The notes beneath the pieces were generated by a model. That model had not been told where the DNA came from. It searched no databases and was given only the letters and a program-made list of their open reading frames with translations. A program made the translations under genes and the position numbers. From Lactobacillus johnsonii (GTDB taxonomy: Bacteria > Bacillota > Bacilli > Lactobacillales > Lactobacillaceae), in contig NZ_CP047409.1 in NCBI RefSeq assembly GCF_013487865.1, positions 1,054,001-1,118,000 of the forward strand: a stretch of DNA of 64,000 bases, read 5' to 3'. Each line of letters begins with the position of its first letter. The stretch's first letter is position 1. This document shows, piece after piece, positions 26,305 through 36,519 of this stretch.

Positions 26305-27235
26305 TTTCTTCCACTTCTTTTCCTAAATCTAGTGGTAATTCGTGCATTAAAGCATCGTCTTTTAAGCCCAAATGTTGTGCTAAGGTTACTTTTTCTTCTT
26401 CATTTAAACTTACTAATGGCAAACGACAACCACCAGTCTTAAATCCCTGAGCATTCAAAACTGCCTTAACTGGTGATGGGGATGGATACATAAATAATGC
26501 AGCCATTCTTGGAGTTAACCATCGTTGCAAGCGAGCAGCCTCAGGATAGTTTCCAGCGTACAAATCATCGTACATTTCACGCATTTGCTTAGAATAAATG
26601 TGGGAAGCTACTGATACAACACCATTTGCCCCAAGCAAACGCGCAGTTAAAGCTTGACTATCTTCACCCGTAAAGACTTGGAAATCATTATCCTTATGAT
26701 CAATAATGTATTCCAATTCCTCTAGGCTGGCACATTGCTTAATTCCTTTAATATTTTCAATGTGAGAGAGTTGAACCACCGTTTCTTGATTCATTTTGAC
26801 GCCAACACGTCCTGGAATGTTATAAATCAAAATTGGAAGATCAACATTCTCGGCTACTGCAGTAAAGTGAGCTACCATACTACGCTGATTCGGCTTGTTA
26901 TAAGGAGGAACAACAACTAAGGCATAATCAATTCCTTTAATTTTTGCTACTTCATTAGTAAATGCAATTGTTTCAGCGGTGTTATTGCTTCCAGTTCCGG
27001 CAATGACTGGAACACGTCCATTTACAATTTCACCAAATTTAGTATAAAGCTCAATTTTTTCATCATGAGATAAAGTTGGTGTCTCACCAGTTGTTCCCCC
27101 AACAACAAAACCATTGGTCCCTTGACTAATCAAATAATTAGTTAGCTTCTTTAAACTGTCATAATCGATTTCTTCATTTTCATCAAAAGGAGTTACAAGT
27201 GCCGTTAATAAATCAGTATCAATTAATCTTGTCAA
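26297..27235 (-). CDS. dapA: 4-hydroxy-tetrahydrodipicolinate synthase
   Basis: Condenses pyruvate with aspartate semialdehyde via a Schiff base. 312 residues, TIM barrel. [15 protein letters not shown] near residue 45, the proton-relay tyrosine in [14 protein letters not shown], and the Schiff-base lysine in [15 protein letters not shown]. Follows dapL with 2 bp between, in the riboswitch-controlled operon. Confidence 0.95.
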   Translation of the reverse strand: MTRLIDTDLLTALVTPFDENEEIDYDSLKKLTNYLISQGTNGFVVGGTTGETPTLSHDEKIELYTKFGEIVNGRVPVIAGTGSNNTAETIAFTNEVAKIKGIDYALVVVPPYNKPNQRSMVAHFTAVAENVDLPILIYNIPGRVGVKMNQETVVQLSHIENIKGIKQCASLEELEYIIDHKDNDFQVFTGEDSQALTARLLGANGVVSVASHIYSKQMREMYDDLYAGNYPEAARLQRWLTPRMAALFMYPSPSPVKAVLNAQGFKTGGCRLPLVSLNEEEKVTLAQHLGLKDDALMHELPLDLGKEVEEND

Positions 27236-27237
27236 TT

Positions 27238-28386
27238 TTATTTCTCCATTCTATAAATCAAGAATCCTTTAATAGCTTCTATACCTCGCATAATACTGCT
27301 TTCATTAGGTGTTAACGTTGCCGAATGAAGTTCGGAGTTATCTTCTACTCCTAACCAAAACATCACTCCAGGGAATTTAGCTAATAAAAATCCAAAATCT
27401 TCTCCCGTCATTGCTGGCGCTGTTTCAACATAGTTGACTTGGGGATTATTTTTCATATACGAGATAAATTGCTTAGTTAATTCAGGATTATTTTCAACAG
27501 GCCAATAGCCTCCTTGATTCAGCTGCAATTCAACGTCCAAATTATAGCTACGAGCAATACCTTCACAGATATCTTTTAAGCGTTGATCAATTTGAACAAT
27601 CATTTTTTGAGTTAATCCACGAATTGTTCCCTCAATTCTGGCATGGCCTGCGATTACGTTTCGAATTGTACCCGCTTCTATTTTTCCTAAAGTTACTACC
27701 CCACTTTGAATAGGATCGATACTTCTAGAAATAATAGTTTGAATTTGCATAATTAAACTAGCTGCTGCCACAACCGTATCATTGGCATTTTGCGGAAAAG
27801 CAGCATGACCACTTTTACCAGTAATATCAATATTTACCTCAGTGGTTCCGGCAAACAAAGTCCCCATTCGACAACCAATTGCGCCTGCTGGCAAAGCTGG
27901 ATTGTCATGTAAACCATAAAATTCATCCGGTTTAAATTCATCATGAAAAATTCCTTTTTCATATGCTTGTTTGCCGCCGCTTTCACTTTCTTCGGCTGGT
28001 TGAAAGAAAAACAACAAATTATCTTGAGGTTGATTTTCACTAAAATAATTTAAAAGTCCTAAAGCAACTGTCATATGAATATCATGTCCGCACGCATGCA
28101 TTACATTAGGATTTTTAGAAGCATACGGAAGATTAGTTTTTTCATTAACAGGTAAAGCATCAATATCTGCGCGATAACCAATAGTTCTTTGAGGATTTTT
28201 ACCTTTTACTAATACTAAAATGGCAGTTGGAAGTGATTGTGGTACTTCGATTTTTAAATAATCTTGATTAAAGCCCCTGATAGTATTTAAAAGATAATCA
28301 TGAGTTTTAAATTCTTTAAGAGCTAATTCTGGAATTTGATGTAAATGACGTCTAATCTGAATGAGTTCTTTTTCTGTTAAAATCAT
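27238..28386 (-). CDS. dapL: N-acetyldiaminopimelate deacetylase (M20D)
   Basis: Zinc/manganese amidohydrolase of the M20D family, 382 residues, releasing LL-diaminopimelate from its N-acetyl form. Metal-binding region [14 protein letters not shown], the [10 protein letters not shown] segment with the catalytic glutamate, and the late [20 protein letters not shown]. The dapH neighbour makes deacetylation of acetyl-DAP the likely job rather than a general N-acyl amino acid hydrolase. Confidence 0.93.
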   Translation of the reverse strand: MILTEKELIQIRRHLHQIPELALKEFKTHDYLLNTIRGFNQDYLKIEVPQSLPTAILVLVKGKNPQRTIGYRADIDALPVNEKTNLPYASKNPNVMHACGHDIHMTVALGLLNYFSENQPQDNLLFFFQPAEESESGGKQAYEKGIFHDEFKPDEFYGLHDNPALPAGAIGCRMGTLFAGTTEVNIDITGKSGHAAFPQNANDTVVAAASLIMQIQTIISRSIDPIQSGVVTLGKIEAGTIRNVIAGHARIEGTIRGLTQKMIVQIDQRLKDICEGIARSYNLDVELQLNQGGYWPVENNPELTKQFISYMKNNPQVNYVETAPAMTGEDFGFLLAKFPGVMFWLGVEDNSELHSATLTPNESSIMRGIEAIKGFLIYRMEK

Positions 28387-28388
28387 TG

Positions 28389-29099
28389 CTATATCTTTCT
28401 TAAATTATCTTCTAAACCAGTTTTGCTTTCGGTTTTTTGATCAACTTTTTTAATAACTTTAGCTGGCACACCTGCTACCACAGTATAAGGAGCTACATCA
28501 TGAGTTACAATTGCCCCCGCCGCAATTACAGCACCTTCGCCAACATGAACGCCTTCAATTACTACTGCATTAGCACCAATTAAAACATTATCATCAATTC
28601 TTACTGGTTCCGCAGAAGCAGGTTCAATTACCCCTGCTAAAACTGCATTGGCACCCACGTGGCAATGCTTTCCTACAATAGCACGCCCTCCTAAGACAGC
28701 ACCCATATCAATCATAGAATCATCACCAATTTCAGCACCAATATTAATCACAGCTCCCATCATAATTACTGCATTATTACCAATTACGACTTGATCTCTA
28801 ATTAAAGCGCCTGGTTCAATACGAGCGTTGATTTCTTTTAAATCAAGTAAAGGTACAGCAGAATTACGGGCATCGTTTTCGACATGATAATCTTCAATCT
28901 CTTGCGAATGGTTTGCTAAAAATTCTTTTACTACTTGCCAATCTCCAAAAATCACACCACTTTTAGCATTGACAAAATCTTGAATCTCTTCTGAAAAGTC
29001 AATATTTTCCAACTCTCCTTTAAGATAAACTTTGACTGGCGTTTTTTTAGGAGCATTTCCAATATAATTAATAATACTTTGAGCATCTAGTTTTGACAT
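28389..29099 (-). CDS. dapH: Tetrahydrodipicolinate N-acetyltransferase
   Basis: 236 residues. Acetylates tetrahydrodipicolinate with acetyl-CoA. The C-terminal half is a left-handed beta helix of hexapeptide repeats (for example [20 protein letters not shown], then [12 protein letters not shown] and [16 protein letters not shown]), ending [12 protein letters not shown] as in this transferase family. Sometimes named dapD in lactobacilli. Lies between lysA and dapL in the operon. Confidence 0.94.
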   Translation of the reverse strand: MSKLDAQSIINYIGNAPKKTPVKVYLKGELENIDFSEEIQDFVNAKSGVIFGDWQVVKEFLANHSQEIEDYHVENDARNSAVPLLDLKEINARIEPGALIRDQVVIGNNAVIMMGAVINIGAEIGDDSMIDMGAVLGGRAIVGKHCHVGANAVLAGVIEPASAEPVRIDDNVLIGANAVVIEGVHVGEGAVIAAGAIVTHDVAPYTVVAGVPAKVIKKVDQKTESKTGLEDNLRKI

Positions 29100-29117
29100 T
29101 TTTATCTCTTTTCTACA

Positions 29118-30422
29118 TTAAATATTGTAATCTTGGTCTAAATGAACTAAATCTTCTAAGGATTCTCTTCTAATAACTACTTGTGCTTTCCCATCTTCTG
29201 CAAAAACGACAGCGGGACGAGGATTACGATTATAATTTGAAGCCATTGAGTACCCATAAGCACCAGTATCAAGCATTGCCAAAATATCACCTGCTTTTAG
29301 TGAAGGTAACTTAGCATCTGCTAAAATATCGCCAGATTCGCAATATTTACCAGCCACATGAAATTCTTGACTAGCCTTTCTTTGCGGATCGTTAGCCAAA
29401 ACCGTTTCATATTTTGCTTGGTAAAGAGCTGGCCGAATGTTGTCTCCCATCCCTCCATCAACAGCAACATAAGGAACTAAGCCGGGAATTTCTTTCATGC
29501 TTCCTACTTTGTATAGATTGTACCCTGCTGGTCCTACAATGGAGCGACCAGGTTCAATATCAATTTCAGGAATTGGAAAATTATATTTAGTTGCTTCATC
29601 TTTAATTGTTTTTACAATAGCTTTTACAAATTCTTCTGGCTTTAGAGGATGATCTTCTTGAACATATTTAATTCCAAAACCACCGCCGACATTGATTACT
29701 TGAGCTGTATAATCATAATTTTTTCTCCAAGATGCTGCGACATCAACTAATTTAGCTGCTGCCATTTCAAAACCATTAAGTTCAAAAATTTGTGAACCGA
29801 TATGAGCATGGATTCCTAACATATGCATTCTTTGATTTTTCAAAACTTCTTGTAAGGCCTTGTCGGCTTGACCAGACTTTAGATCAAAACCAAATTTGCT
29901 ATCTACTTGACCAGTTTGATCATATTCATGAGTGTGAGCTGAAATACCCGGCGTGATTCTAAGCATGACGTTGATCTCACTATCTTGTTCTTCAAGAACC
30001 TGTCTCAGCAAATCAATTTCATAGAAATTATCAATCATAATTTTGCCAACATGGTTTTTGACAGCCATTTCAAGCTCTTCTTTTGATTTATTATTGCCAT
30101 GAAAACTAATCCGCTCCATTGGAAAATTGGCCTTCATAGCTGTATAAAGCTCACCTGCAGACACAACATCGGTATAAGCTCCCTCCTCATTGGCAACTTG
30201 ATACATCGCAATTGAGGCGAAAGCTTTACTAGCATAACTCACTGCATAATTAACTTGTTCTTCTTCAAACACCTTTTTAAAAGCACGAATTTGATTACGA
30301 ATTTGGCTAACATCATATACAACTAAAGGAGTTCCATATTCTTTGGCTAGCTTAAGGCTATCCACTCCTCCAATAGTTAAATGGCCTGCTTGATTAATCT
30401 GATTAGTAATTTGTGAATTCAT
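29118..30422 (-). CDS. lysA: Diaminopimelate decarboxylase
   Basis: PLP-dependent last step of lysine synthesis, 434 residues. The PLP lysine is in VSYASKAFASIAM; HGNNKSKEEL, GIHAHIGSQIFE, NVGGGFGI and EPGRSIVGPAGYNLYKVGS follow in the order of the fold III family; the second-subunit cysteine is in YCESGDILA. First gene of the operon, directly behind the lysine riboswitch. Confidence 0.95.
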   Translation of the reverse strand: MNSQITNQINQAGHLTIGGVDSLKLAKEYGTPLVVYDVSQIRNQIRAFKKVFEEEQVNYAVSYASKAFASIAMYQVANEEGAYTDVVSAGELYTAMKANFPMERISFHGNNKSKEELEMAVKNHVGKIMIDNFYEIDLLRQVLEEQDSEINVMLRITPGISAHTHEYDQTGQVDSKFGFDLKSGQADKALQEVLKNQRMHMLGIHAHIGSQIFELNGFEMAAAKLVDVAASWRKNYDYTAQVINVGGGFGIKYVQEDHPLKPEEFVKAIVKTIKDEATKYNFPIPEIDIEPGRSIVGPAGYNLYKVGSMKEIPGLVPYVAVDGGMGDNIRPALYQAKYETVLANDPQRKASQEFHVAGKYCESGDILADAKLPSLKAGDILAMLDTGAYGYSMASNYNRNPRPAVVFAEDGKAQVVIRRESLEDLVHLDQDYNI

Positions 30423-30458
30423 ATTTTGCCTGCATTTCTAAAAATAGAAGCGCTAATA

Positions 30459-30496
30459 AAAAAATCCATTGTCTGCGCTCAACAAACAACGGATTA
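30459..30496 (-). terminator. Attenuator of the lysine riboswitch
   Basis: Leftward, AATCCGTTGT pairs with ACAATGGATT (one G-U) and is followed by seven T, between the aptamer and lysA. Confidence 0.85.
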
Positions 30497-30511
30497 AATT
30501 ATTTTTAATCT

Positions 30512-30692
30512 TATGATCGATAGCGCTCCGCGAATTTTAATTTTCGCGACAGTTTACAATCTCTTAAATTGCATCCCAGCAAATAATACTTGGCCTCATA
30601 TTATCACTTCGGCAACTTCCCCTTTCACAATTCATCATAGTTTTGCCTAAACTCCTAATTGCTACTTTTGTCAGTTGCGCCTCTTCGAATTT
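30512..30692 (-). ncRNA. Lysine riboswitch (L-box)
   Basis: Conserved L-box blocks are readable leftward: GAAGAGGCGCAACTG, then GTGAAAGGGGAAGTTGCCGA, GTATTATTTGCTGGGATGCA, and ACTGTCGCG...CGGAGCGCTATCGAT. These match the aptamer in front of Bacillus lysC. Lysine binding favours the terminator at 30459-30496 and so lowers the whole lysA-to-asd operon. The aspartokinase gene on the other strand is not under this RNA. Confidence 0.93.
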
Positions 30693-30748
30693 GACTAAAT
30701 TGTATATTTTATTAAAAACAGAGTCAATAGTTTTACATGATTTTTTAA

Positions 30749-30793
30749 TTTTTATTGCAAGTTTGAAAATTAATGTTAAACTTGCAATAAAAA
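30749..30793. promoter_or_regulatory. 16-bp perfect inverted repeat upstream of aspartokinase
   Basis: TTTTTATTGCAAGTTT (30749-30764) and its exact complement (30778-30793) with a 13-nt loop, 59 bp upstream of the aspartokinase start. Could be an attenuator for the rightward leader, a terminator for an unseen leftward RNA, or an operator. Confidence 0.5.
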
Positions 30794-30851
30794 TCTTTTA
30801 ACTAAAGCCCATTTACTTGCAGCTTTAATTAAACTAAAAGGAAGTACTGAT

Positions 30852-32204
30852 ATGAGAGTAGTAAAATTTGGTGGCAGTTCGCTAGCCACCGGCACTAGTG
30901 TGAATCAAGCACTTGAGATTATTTTAGCTGATCCATCTCGACAAGTGATGGTTGTCTCAGCTCCTGGTAAAAGAAATAGCTCAGATATTAAAGTTACAGA
31001 TCTTTTAATTAAATATGCAAAAACTGTCCTAAATCATCAAAACTATTCAAAAATAGTTGACGAAATTTATAGTCGCTATCAAGAAATTGGTTATTTTTTT
31101 GGATTAGATGAGACTCAACTTAACATAATTAAAGATATTCTACTTTCTTTACCCGAATTTTCTTATCCAACTGATGATTATCTAATTGCCGCATTTAAAG
31201 CTCATGGCGAACGATTAAATGCACGAGTAATTGCAATGATTTTAAATCAAAAGGGAATTAAAACTAAATATTTAGATCCTCATGAAGCTGGGTTAACCGT
31301 TACTGGTGAACCGAATGATGCCATTGTGAGTCCTGAGACCTACCTCAACCTTGATAAAATCAAAATAGATTCTGATGAGCATATCATCTTTCCAGGCTTT
31401 TTTGGTATTACACCTTCTGGCCATATCGCCACTTTTTCTCGAGGAGGTTCGGATATCACTGGGGCAATTTTAGCTAAAGGATTGCATGCAGACCTATATG
31501 AAAACTTTACTGACGTCAATGGAATCTTCGCAGCTAATCCAGCTATCATTCATCATCCCCAATCTATAAAGACCATGACTTACCGTGAAATGCGTGAATT
31601 GTCATATGCAGGATTTTCTGTTTTTCATGATGAAGCTTTAATCCCAGCTATTGAAGGAGAAGTTCCAATTAACGTCAAAAACACTCATGATCCTCACAAT
31701 CCTGGTACCATGATTGTGCCTGACAAGCTATTTAAGCCTCTTAATCCCATTACAGGAGTAGCTAGTCAAAAACACTTCTCTGCTCTTTATTTGCACAAAT
31801 ATTTGCTTAATAAAGAGGCCGGCTTTACTTTACGTATCTTACAAATTCTTTATAAGCATAATATTCCTTACGAACATATGCCTTCTGGGATCGACGATAT
31901 CACAATTATCTTTAATCGCCAGTTTTTAAACGATCAATTAATTGATTTAATTTGTAACGAAATTCAGTCTTTAATTAATCCTGATCAACTGGAATGGATT
32001 GATGATTATGCCATTATTATGATCGTCGGCGAAGGAATGAAATATGAACATGGAATTAGTTCACAAATCTTATCCTCTCTAAATAAAGAGGATATTTCAC
32101 CTCAAATGATCAACCAAGGCGCTTCACAAATTTCAATCATGATTGGAACCAAGAAAGAAGAAGCTGATCAAGTAGTTAAAACAATCTACAAACAATTTTT
32201 CTAG
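30852..32204 (+). CDS. lysC: Aspartokinase
   Basis: 450 residues. Phosphorylates aspartate with ATP, first step of the pathway. Catalytic domain start MRVVKFGGSSLATG, then FSRGGSDITGAILAKGL and VPINVKNTHDPHNPGT at the domain end; two ACT repeats follow from about residue 300 (for example YAIIMIVGEGM), so allosteric control by amino acids is expected. AAAGGAAG lies before ATG 30852. Cotranscribed with dapF (15 bp apart) and divergent from lysA. Confidence 0.93.
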   Translation: MRVVKFGGSSLATGTSVNQALEIILADPSRQVMVVSAPGKRNSSDIKVTDLLIKYAKTVLNHQNYSKIVDEIYSRYQEIGYFFGLDETQLNIIKDILLSLPEFSYPTDDYLIAAFKAHGERLNARVIAMILNQKGIKTKYLDPHEAGLTVTGEPNDAIVSPETYLNLDKIKIDSDEHIIFPGFFGITPSGHIATFSRGGSDITGAILAKGLHADLYENFTDVNGIFAANPAIIHHPQSIKTMTYREMRELSYAGFSVFHDEALIPAIEGEVPINVKNTHDPHNPGTMIVPDKLFKPLNPITGVASQKHFSALYLHKYLLNKEAGFTLRILQILYKHNIPYEHMPSGIDDITIIFNRQFLNDQLIDLICNEIQSLINPDQLEWIDDYAIIMIVGEGMKYEHGISSQILSSLNKEDISPQMINQGASQISIMIGTKKEEADQVVKTIYKQFF

Positions 32205-32218
32205 AAAGGATTCTTTAT

Positions 32219-33220
32219 ATGTCAACTTTATATAAAGTGCACGGCTCTCAAAACCATTTCTTTATTCTAGATCAAACAGAACTTTCCACTCCTCTTACAG
32301 ATACAGAATTAGTTGAATTTACTAAAAAAATCACCAATCCCTCATCAGGAATTTTAAATGGAGCCGATGGTGTTTTAGCAATTAATTCTCCTACGCGGCC
32401 ACAAGCTTTAGCGCAAATGCGAGTTATCAATGCCGATGGTAGTGAGGCCTCAATGTGTGGGAATGGACTAAGAACTGTCGCTCGCTATTTATTCGAAAAA
32501 TATAATCAAGACAACTTTTTAGTAGACACCATGAATGCTAATTTACGTGTTCGTAAGCATGATAATTTAGCTAAAGGAGTAAAAGCCTTCGCAGTCGAGA
32601 TTTCTCCGGTATCTTTTAATAAAAGCTCCCTTCCCTTTCAAAATTTAGGTTACAATCGAATCATTGACCAATATTTACCAGAAATTTATCCCGGTCTACG
32701 TTTTACCTCAATTGCCGTTCCTAATCCCCATTTGATTAGTTTTATGGATCAGAATCAAATTGAAAGTAATATTTTAAAAGAAGTTGGAGAATATTTAAAC
32801 GGTGATAATCCTTACTTCCCAGATGGAGTCAATGTCAACTTTGCCCAAATCATTGATAAAAATAAGCTCTTTGTACGTACCTATGAGCGCGGAGTAGGTT
32901 TTACAAATGCCTGCGGAACTGGAATGTCAGCCACATCTTTGGCATTTTGTTTGACCTATCCGGAGAAAGGCTTCTTTAATCAATCAATTGACGTTTACAA
33001 TCCGGGTGGAAAAGTTCAAACAATTGTCCATCACGAAAATCATACTTATTGGATCGAATTAATTGGGAATGCTACCTTCACTGATCAAATTGAAATTAGT
33101 GAAGCTGACTTACATAATTGTGATTTTTCAAGCATAAATATAACTTCTACTGAAGAAGAAAGTGACTATCAAAATTTCATTCAAAACTTGCCCCATTTCA
33201 ATAATTTCAGCGCAAACTAA
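32219..33220 (+). CDS. dapF: Diaminopimelate epimerase
   Basis: Interconverts LL- and meso-diaminopimelate; meso-DAP is both peptidoglycan and lysine precursor. 333 residues, two-fold pseudo-symmetric. The two catalytic cysteines are in ASMCGNGLRTVARY and TNACGTGMSATSLAF. AGAAAGGA is just before ATG 32219. Slightly longer than the usual 270-280 residues because of extra C-terminal residues (about the last 30, acidic). Confidence 0.94.
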   Translation: MSTLYKVHGSQNHFFILDQTELSTPLTDTELVEFTKKITNPSSGILNGADGVLAINSPTRPQALAQMRVINADGSEASMCGNGLRTVARYLFEKYNQDNFLVDTMNANLRVRKHDNLAKGVKAFAVEISPVSFNKSSLPFQNLGYNRIIDQYLPEIYPGLRFTSIAVPNPHLISFMDQNQIESNILKEVGEYLNGDNPYFPDGVNVNFAQIIDKNKLFVRTYERGVGFTNACGTGMSATSLAFCLTYPEKGFFNQSIDVYNPGGKVQTIVHHENHTYWIELIGNATFTDQIEISEADLHNCDFSSINITSTEEESDYQNFIQNLPHFNNFSAN

Positions 33221-33238
33221 AATGGTTCTATACTTTTT

Positions 33239-33282
33239 CCTGTTGATAAATATCTATGGTGTTCTATCGACAGGATTTTTTA
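33239..33282 (+). terminator. Terminator of the aspartokinase-dapF operon
   Basis: CCTGTTGATA pairs with TATCGACAGG (one G-U), followed by ATTTTTTATT. Confidence 0.85.
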
Positions 33283-33365
33283 TTGCATAAAAAAGAGGCC
33301 ATAGCCTCTCTTAACTTAAAATCCTTCTTCGACCAATTCAATTAAGTTTACTAGGAGTTTTTGCT

Positions 33366-34644
33366 ATGTCCTCTCTTAATGATTGTATTAAATTTCATCT
33401 CAATATTGAAGATCCTAATATTATTTTTTCTGATTATTTTAAAAAATATATTAACGGCAAATATCATAATCTCTATGTAGCTGAACTTATTCAGTCCCAT
33501 TGTCCTTACTGTCTTTCCTCTAACCTTAAGCATAATGGTCATTATACTTCTAACGTACGCTTTATTACTGCTGATGCTAGCCATCCAGTTATTATCAGAC
33601 TTAAAAAGCAGCGCGTTTTGTGTAATGCCTGCCTTAAAAGCTCAATGGCTCAGTCTAATCTTATTAATAAAGGCTGCTATATCTCTAACACTTCTAAGCG
33701 AAAAATACTTTCTGCTCTTACTGAAGATCGTTCTATGACTAGCATTGCTAGAGAACATAATGTATCTGTCAACACGGTTCAAAGAGTATTAGAATCCTGT
33801 TCTTCTAAGTTCTATGATAATTTTGATCATCTCCCTGAACACCTAGCTTTTGATGAATTCAAAGGTGTAGGCAAAAATCTTCACTTTATTTGTCTAGATG
33901 GTGATACTCACAAAGTTATTCAAATTCTTAGAACTCGTTTTAAACCTGATATTTTGCGATATTTTTACAAGTTTACCCCTAAGGCTCGCTCAATGGTTAA
34001 GACAGTGACCATGGAGCTTAACTGCTATTATCCACTAGTTGCTAGAGAATTATTTCCAAATGCTCAGATTGTTATTGATCGTTTCCATATGGTTCAAATG
34101 CTTATTCGATCTTTTAACATTTTCAGAGTTCAGATCATGAAACAATTCAATAAACAAAGCCGTGAATATAAACTTTTAAAGTCTCCTTGGAAGCTTTATC
34201 TCATAAAATATGGCAAGCTTAATAAGACTACTCCATACTACGATTGGCACTTTAAAGACTCTCTCACTCAGGAACATGTTGTCTTAGACGGCTTAGAGTG
34301 CAATAAAGATCTCGAAAATACATATTGGATTATGCAGGACTTTATGACTGCTATTCAAAATAAAGATGAAAAACAGATTATTCACTTACTTAACTCAAAA
34401 CAAACTGTAGGCAAGCAAATGCATCAAACACTACTGACCTTTAAATATAATTAATACCGGTGTCCTAAATGGTATATCTTCTAACTACTCTAATGGTTGT
34501 CTTGAAGGTATCAATCGCAAGATTAAGCAGATTGAGCGTACCACTTACGGATACAATAATTTTAGACATTTATTAATTAGAATTAGACTAGAGGAAAATT
34601 TGGTCAAAGAAAAAGAGCCAAACAACTATTTTCTAGTTGCTTAG
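33366..34644 (+). pseudogene. ISL3-family transposase with a late frameshift
   Basis: 362 codons from ATG 33366 give an ISL3 transposase: zinc-finger pair CPYC and CNAC, a helix-turn-helix MTSIAREHNVSVNTVQR, and catalytic regions LAFDEFKG and VIDRFHMVQML. The frame ends at 34452-34454, but the C-terminal family sequence (NYSNGCLEGINRKIKQIERT, then the catalytic glutamate region) continues in the +1 frame to TAG 34642-34644. One base inserted near 34450 explains it. The right end at about 34660-34690 (GGCTGTTTGTCAAATCTGG on the minus strand) looks like an ISL3 terminus; I could not find the matching left end, so no element limits are given. Confidence 0.82.
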
Positions 34645-34703
34645 CTCTCTTTACAAACTATTCATCAACCAGATTTGACAAACAGCCAATTTTATTTATT
34701 TTC

Positions 34704-34734
34704 CAAAAAAGCTCTGCTGATTTTCAGCAGAGCT
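34704..34734 (-). terminator. Terminator of brnQ
   Basis: AGCTCTGCTGA pairs with its complement across 3 nt and is followed leftward by TTTTTT. Confidence 0.85.
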
Positions 34735-34740
34735 AAATAT

Positions 34741-36120
34741 TTAATCTTCTTCTAAAACGGAAGCTACTTTTTTAGATTTAACAAAATGAACAACTAATCC
34801 AACTACTAAACCAACCAAAGCTGGTACGAGCCATGAAAGTCCCATATTAGCTAATGGCAAATTATTTCTAAGAGAAGTAACAGCTAAACCAAATGAGCTT
34901 TGACTTACAACGCTTGGAAAAGCAACTACCATGTCACCTAAAGCAGGAACAACTGTAAATAGGATTACAAAGAAGTAAACAACTCCATCTGTTTTAAATA
35001 ATGGTGAAAAAACAGATAATAAGATTAATACCATTGATAATGGGTATAAGAACATCAACATTGGAGTTGACCAAGCGATGATTGTGTCTAATCCAAAGTT
35101 AGCTGCTAAGAATGATGCTAAGCAGCTAAGTGCCAACCAAGCATGGTAGCTGACTTGTGGGAAGTGCTTATGGAAGTCTTGTGCAAAAGCTGCAACTAAT
35201 CCAACAGCAGTAGTTAAACAAGTAACAGTTAATAAGAAAGCAAGTAAGGCTTGACCAAATACACCGCCATAAACATTAACGATTTGGTTAAATGCAACAC
35301 CACCGTTATCGGAAACCTTAAAACGACCTAATGACATTGCACCCATTAAGATTAACAATAAATAGATAAAGCCGATAGCCAAAACTGCTAACAAACCAGA
35401 TTTAGCAACTACTTTAGAGACGCTCTTAGCATCTTTTTGTCCCATACCACGAACAGCAGTAACAACTGTAATACCAAATGCTAAACCTGCTAAAGCATCC
35501 ATTGTGTTATAGCCTTCTAAGAATCCGTTAACTAATGCTCCATGCTTGTAAGCACTTGTTACAGCTGCAGTTTGTGGGTTACCCAAAGGACGAGCAAAAG
35601 CAACAACGAATACTAAAAATAATAGAGATAAAAATAGTGGATTTAATACTTTACCAACGTTAGACAAGATGTTGTTTTGATGGTAAGAAAATGCAAAGGC
35701 TGCTAAAAAGAATAAAGCAGAGAAGACTAATAAGGCTGTTCCTTGCATGTTCTTAGGAATAAATGGTGCCATTCCCACTGTAAATGAAACAGTGGCTGTT
35801 CTTGGAGTACCAAATAAAGGTCCAATTGTAGCATGGATTAAAACCATAAATACAACTGCAAATCCTGCACCTAAAGGCTTTCCAATGTCATAAACCCCAT
35901 CAGCGTGGGTAATTGCAACTGCTAACACTGATAATAAAGGCAGTAATACACCAGTGATTAAAAATCCAACAGCAGCTGTTCCCCAATTGGCTCCAGCAAG
36001 TTGGCCCAAATGTAATGGGAAAATTAGGTTACCAGCCCCAAAGAATAAACCGAATAGCAAAGAAGCAACTACGAGATAGTCCTTCCATGTTAATTTACGT
36101 GATGTATAATCTGTCATCAT
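34741..36120 (-). CDS. brnQ: Branched-chain amino acid:cation symporter BrnQ
   Basis: LIVCS-family carrier, about 459 residues and 12 membrane helices, importing leucine, isoleucine and valine with Na+ or H+. The N-terminus WKDYLVVASLLFGLFFGAG and following NLIFP are typical of BrnQ. Start chosen at ATG 36120 with GGAGGGAAAG upstream; the frame extending to 36156 lies in the T-box terminator region. Expression is under a T-box with an isoleucine specifier, which agrees with the substrate class. Confidence 0.93.
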   Translation of the reverse strand: MMTDYTSRKLTWKDYLVVASLLFGLFFGAGNLIFPLHLGQLAGANWGTAAVGFLITGVLLPLLSVLAVAITHADGVYDIGKPLGAGFAVVFMVLIHATIGPLFGTPRTATVSFTVGMAPFIPKNMQGTALLVFSALFFLAAFAFSYHQNNILSNVGKVLNPLFLSLLFLVFVVAFARPLGNPQTAAVTSAYKHGALVNGFLEGYNTMDALAGLAFGITVVTAVRGMGQKDAKSVSKVVAKSGLLAVLAIGFIYLLLILMGAMSLGRFKVSDNGGVAFNQIVNVYGGVFGQALLAFLLTVTCLTTAVGLVAAFAQDFHKHFPQVSYHAWLALSCLASFLAANFGLDTIIAWSTPMLMFLYPLSMVLILLSVFSPLFKTDGVVYFFVILFTVVPALGDMVVAFPSVVSQSSFGLAVTSLRNNLPLANMGLSWLVPALVGLVVGLVVHFVKSKKVASVLEED

Positions 36121-36149
36121 ATTCTTTCCCTCCAGAAAATAAACATCTG

Positions 36150-36415
36150 AATACAAAAAAGTCCCTCAACCAAATTACTTTGATTGAGGGACGCTTCAGC
36201 GTGGTACCACCCTTTATTTATATTGTTATCACTAACAATACCTTTCACGTGCGGCCAATTACTTGGCGATACGTTGGCACTATAATGGGTGCTACCACTT
36301 CTTCTTACTCAAGATTAAGAATTAGAACTCGAAAGTGATTTTCATTTAATCTTAGAATTTATCTCCTCACACCTAACGAGACTCGCTGTAAATTAGGACT
36401 AAACTACTCTTCTTT
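36150..36415 (-). ncRNA. T-box leader with AUC (Ile) specifier
   Basis: The leftward leader ends with the T-box sequence AGGGTGGTACCACG and a terminator formed by GTCCCTCAA and its complement followed by TTTTTT (36156-36193). In Stem I, GAAAG pairs with CTTTC; the 5' side holds the AGTA turn and the 3' side holds AATCA, so the specifier directly before the closing stem is AUC followed by A. That predicts sensing of uncharged tRNA-Ile(GAU) and read-through into brnQ on isoleucine starvation. Confidence 0.9.
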
Positions 36416-36519
36416 CTCTTTGTTTTCAGATTAATTAAATTTGTTAATAATTATTTTAATATAAGCATCATAAATGTCAACAATTTTTTATACTTTTTCT
36501 TGTTAAAAAATCAATTTTA

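Noticed and set aside
33283-33320. Left end of the ISL3 element
   Set aside because: A small hairpin (AGAGGC-CATA-GCCTCT) is present, but it does not match the right-end sequence, so the boundary is not claimed.
36015-36338. Rightward 107-codon frame across the T-box
   Set aside because: It is antisense to the T-box leader and the start of brnQ.
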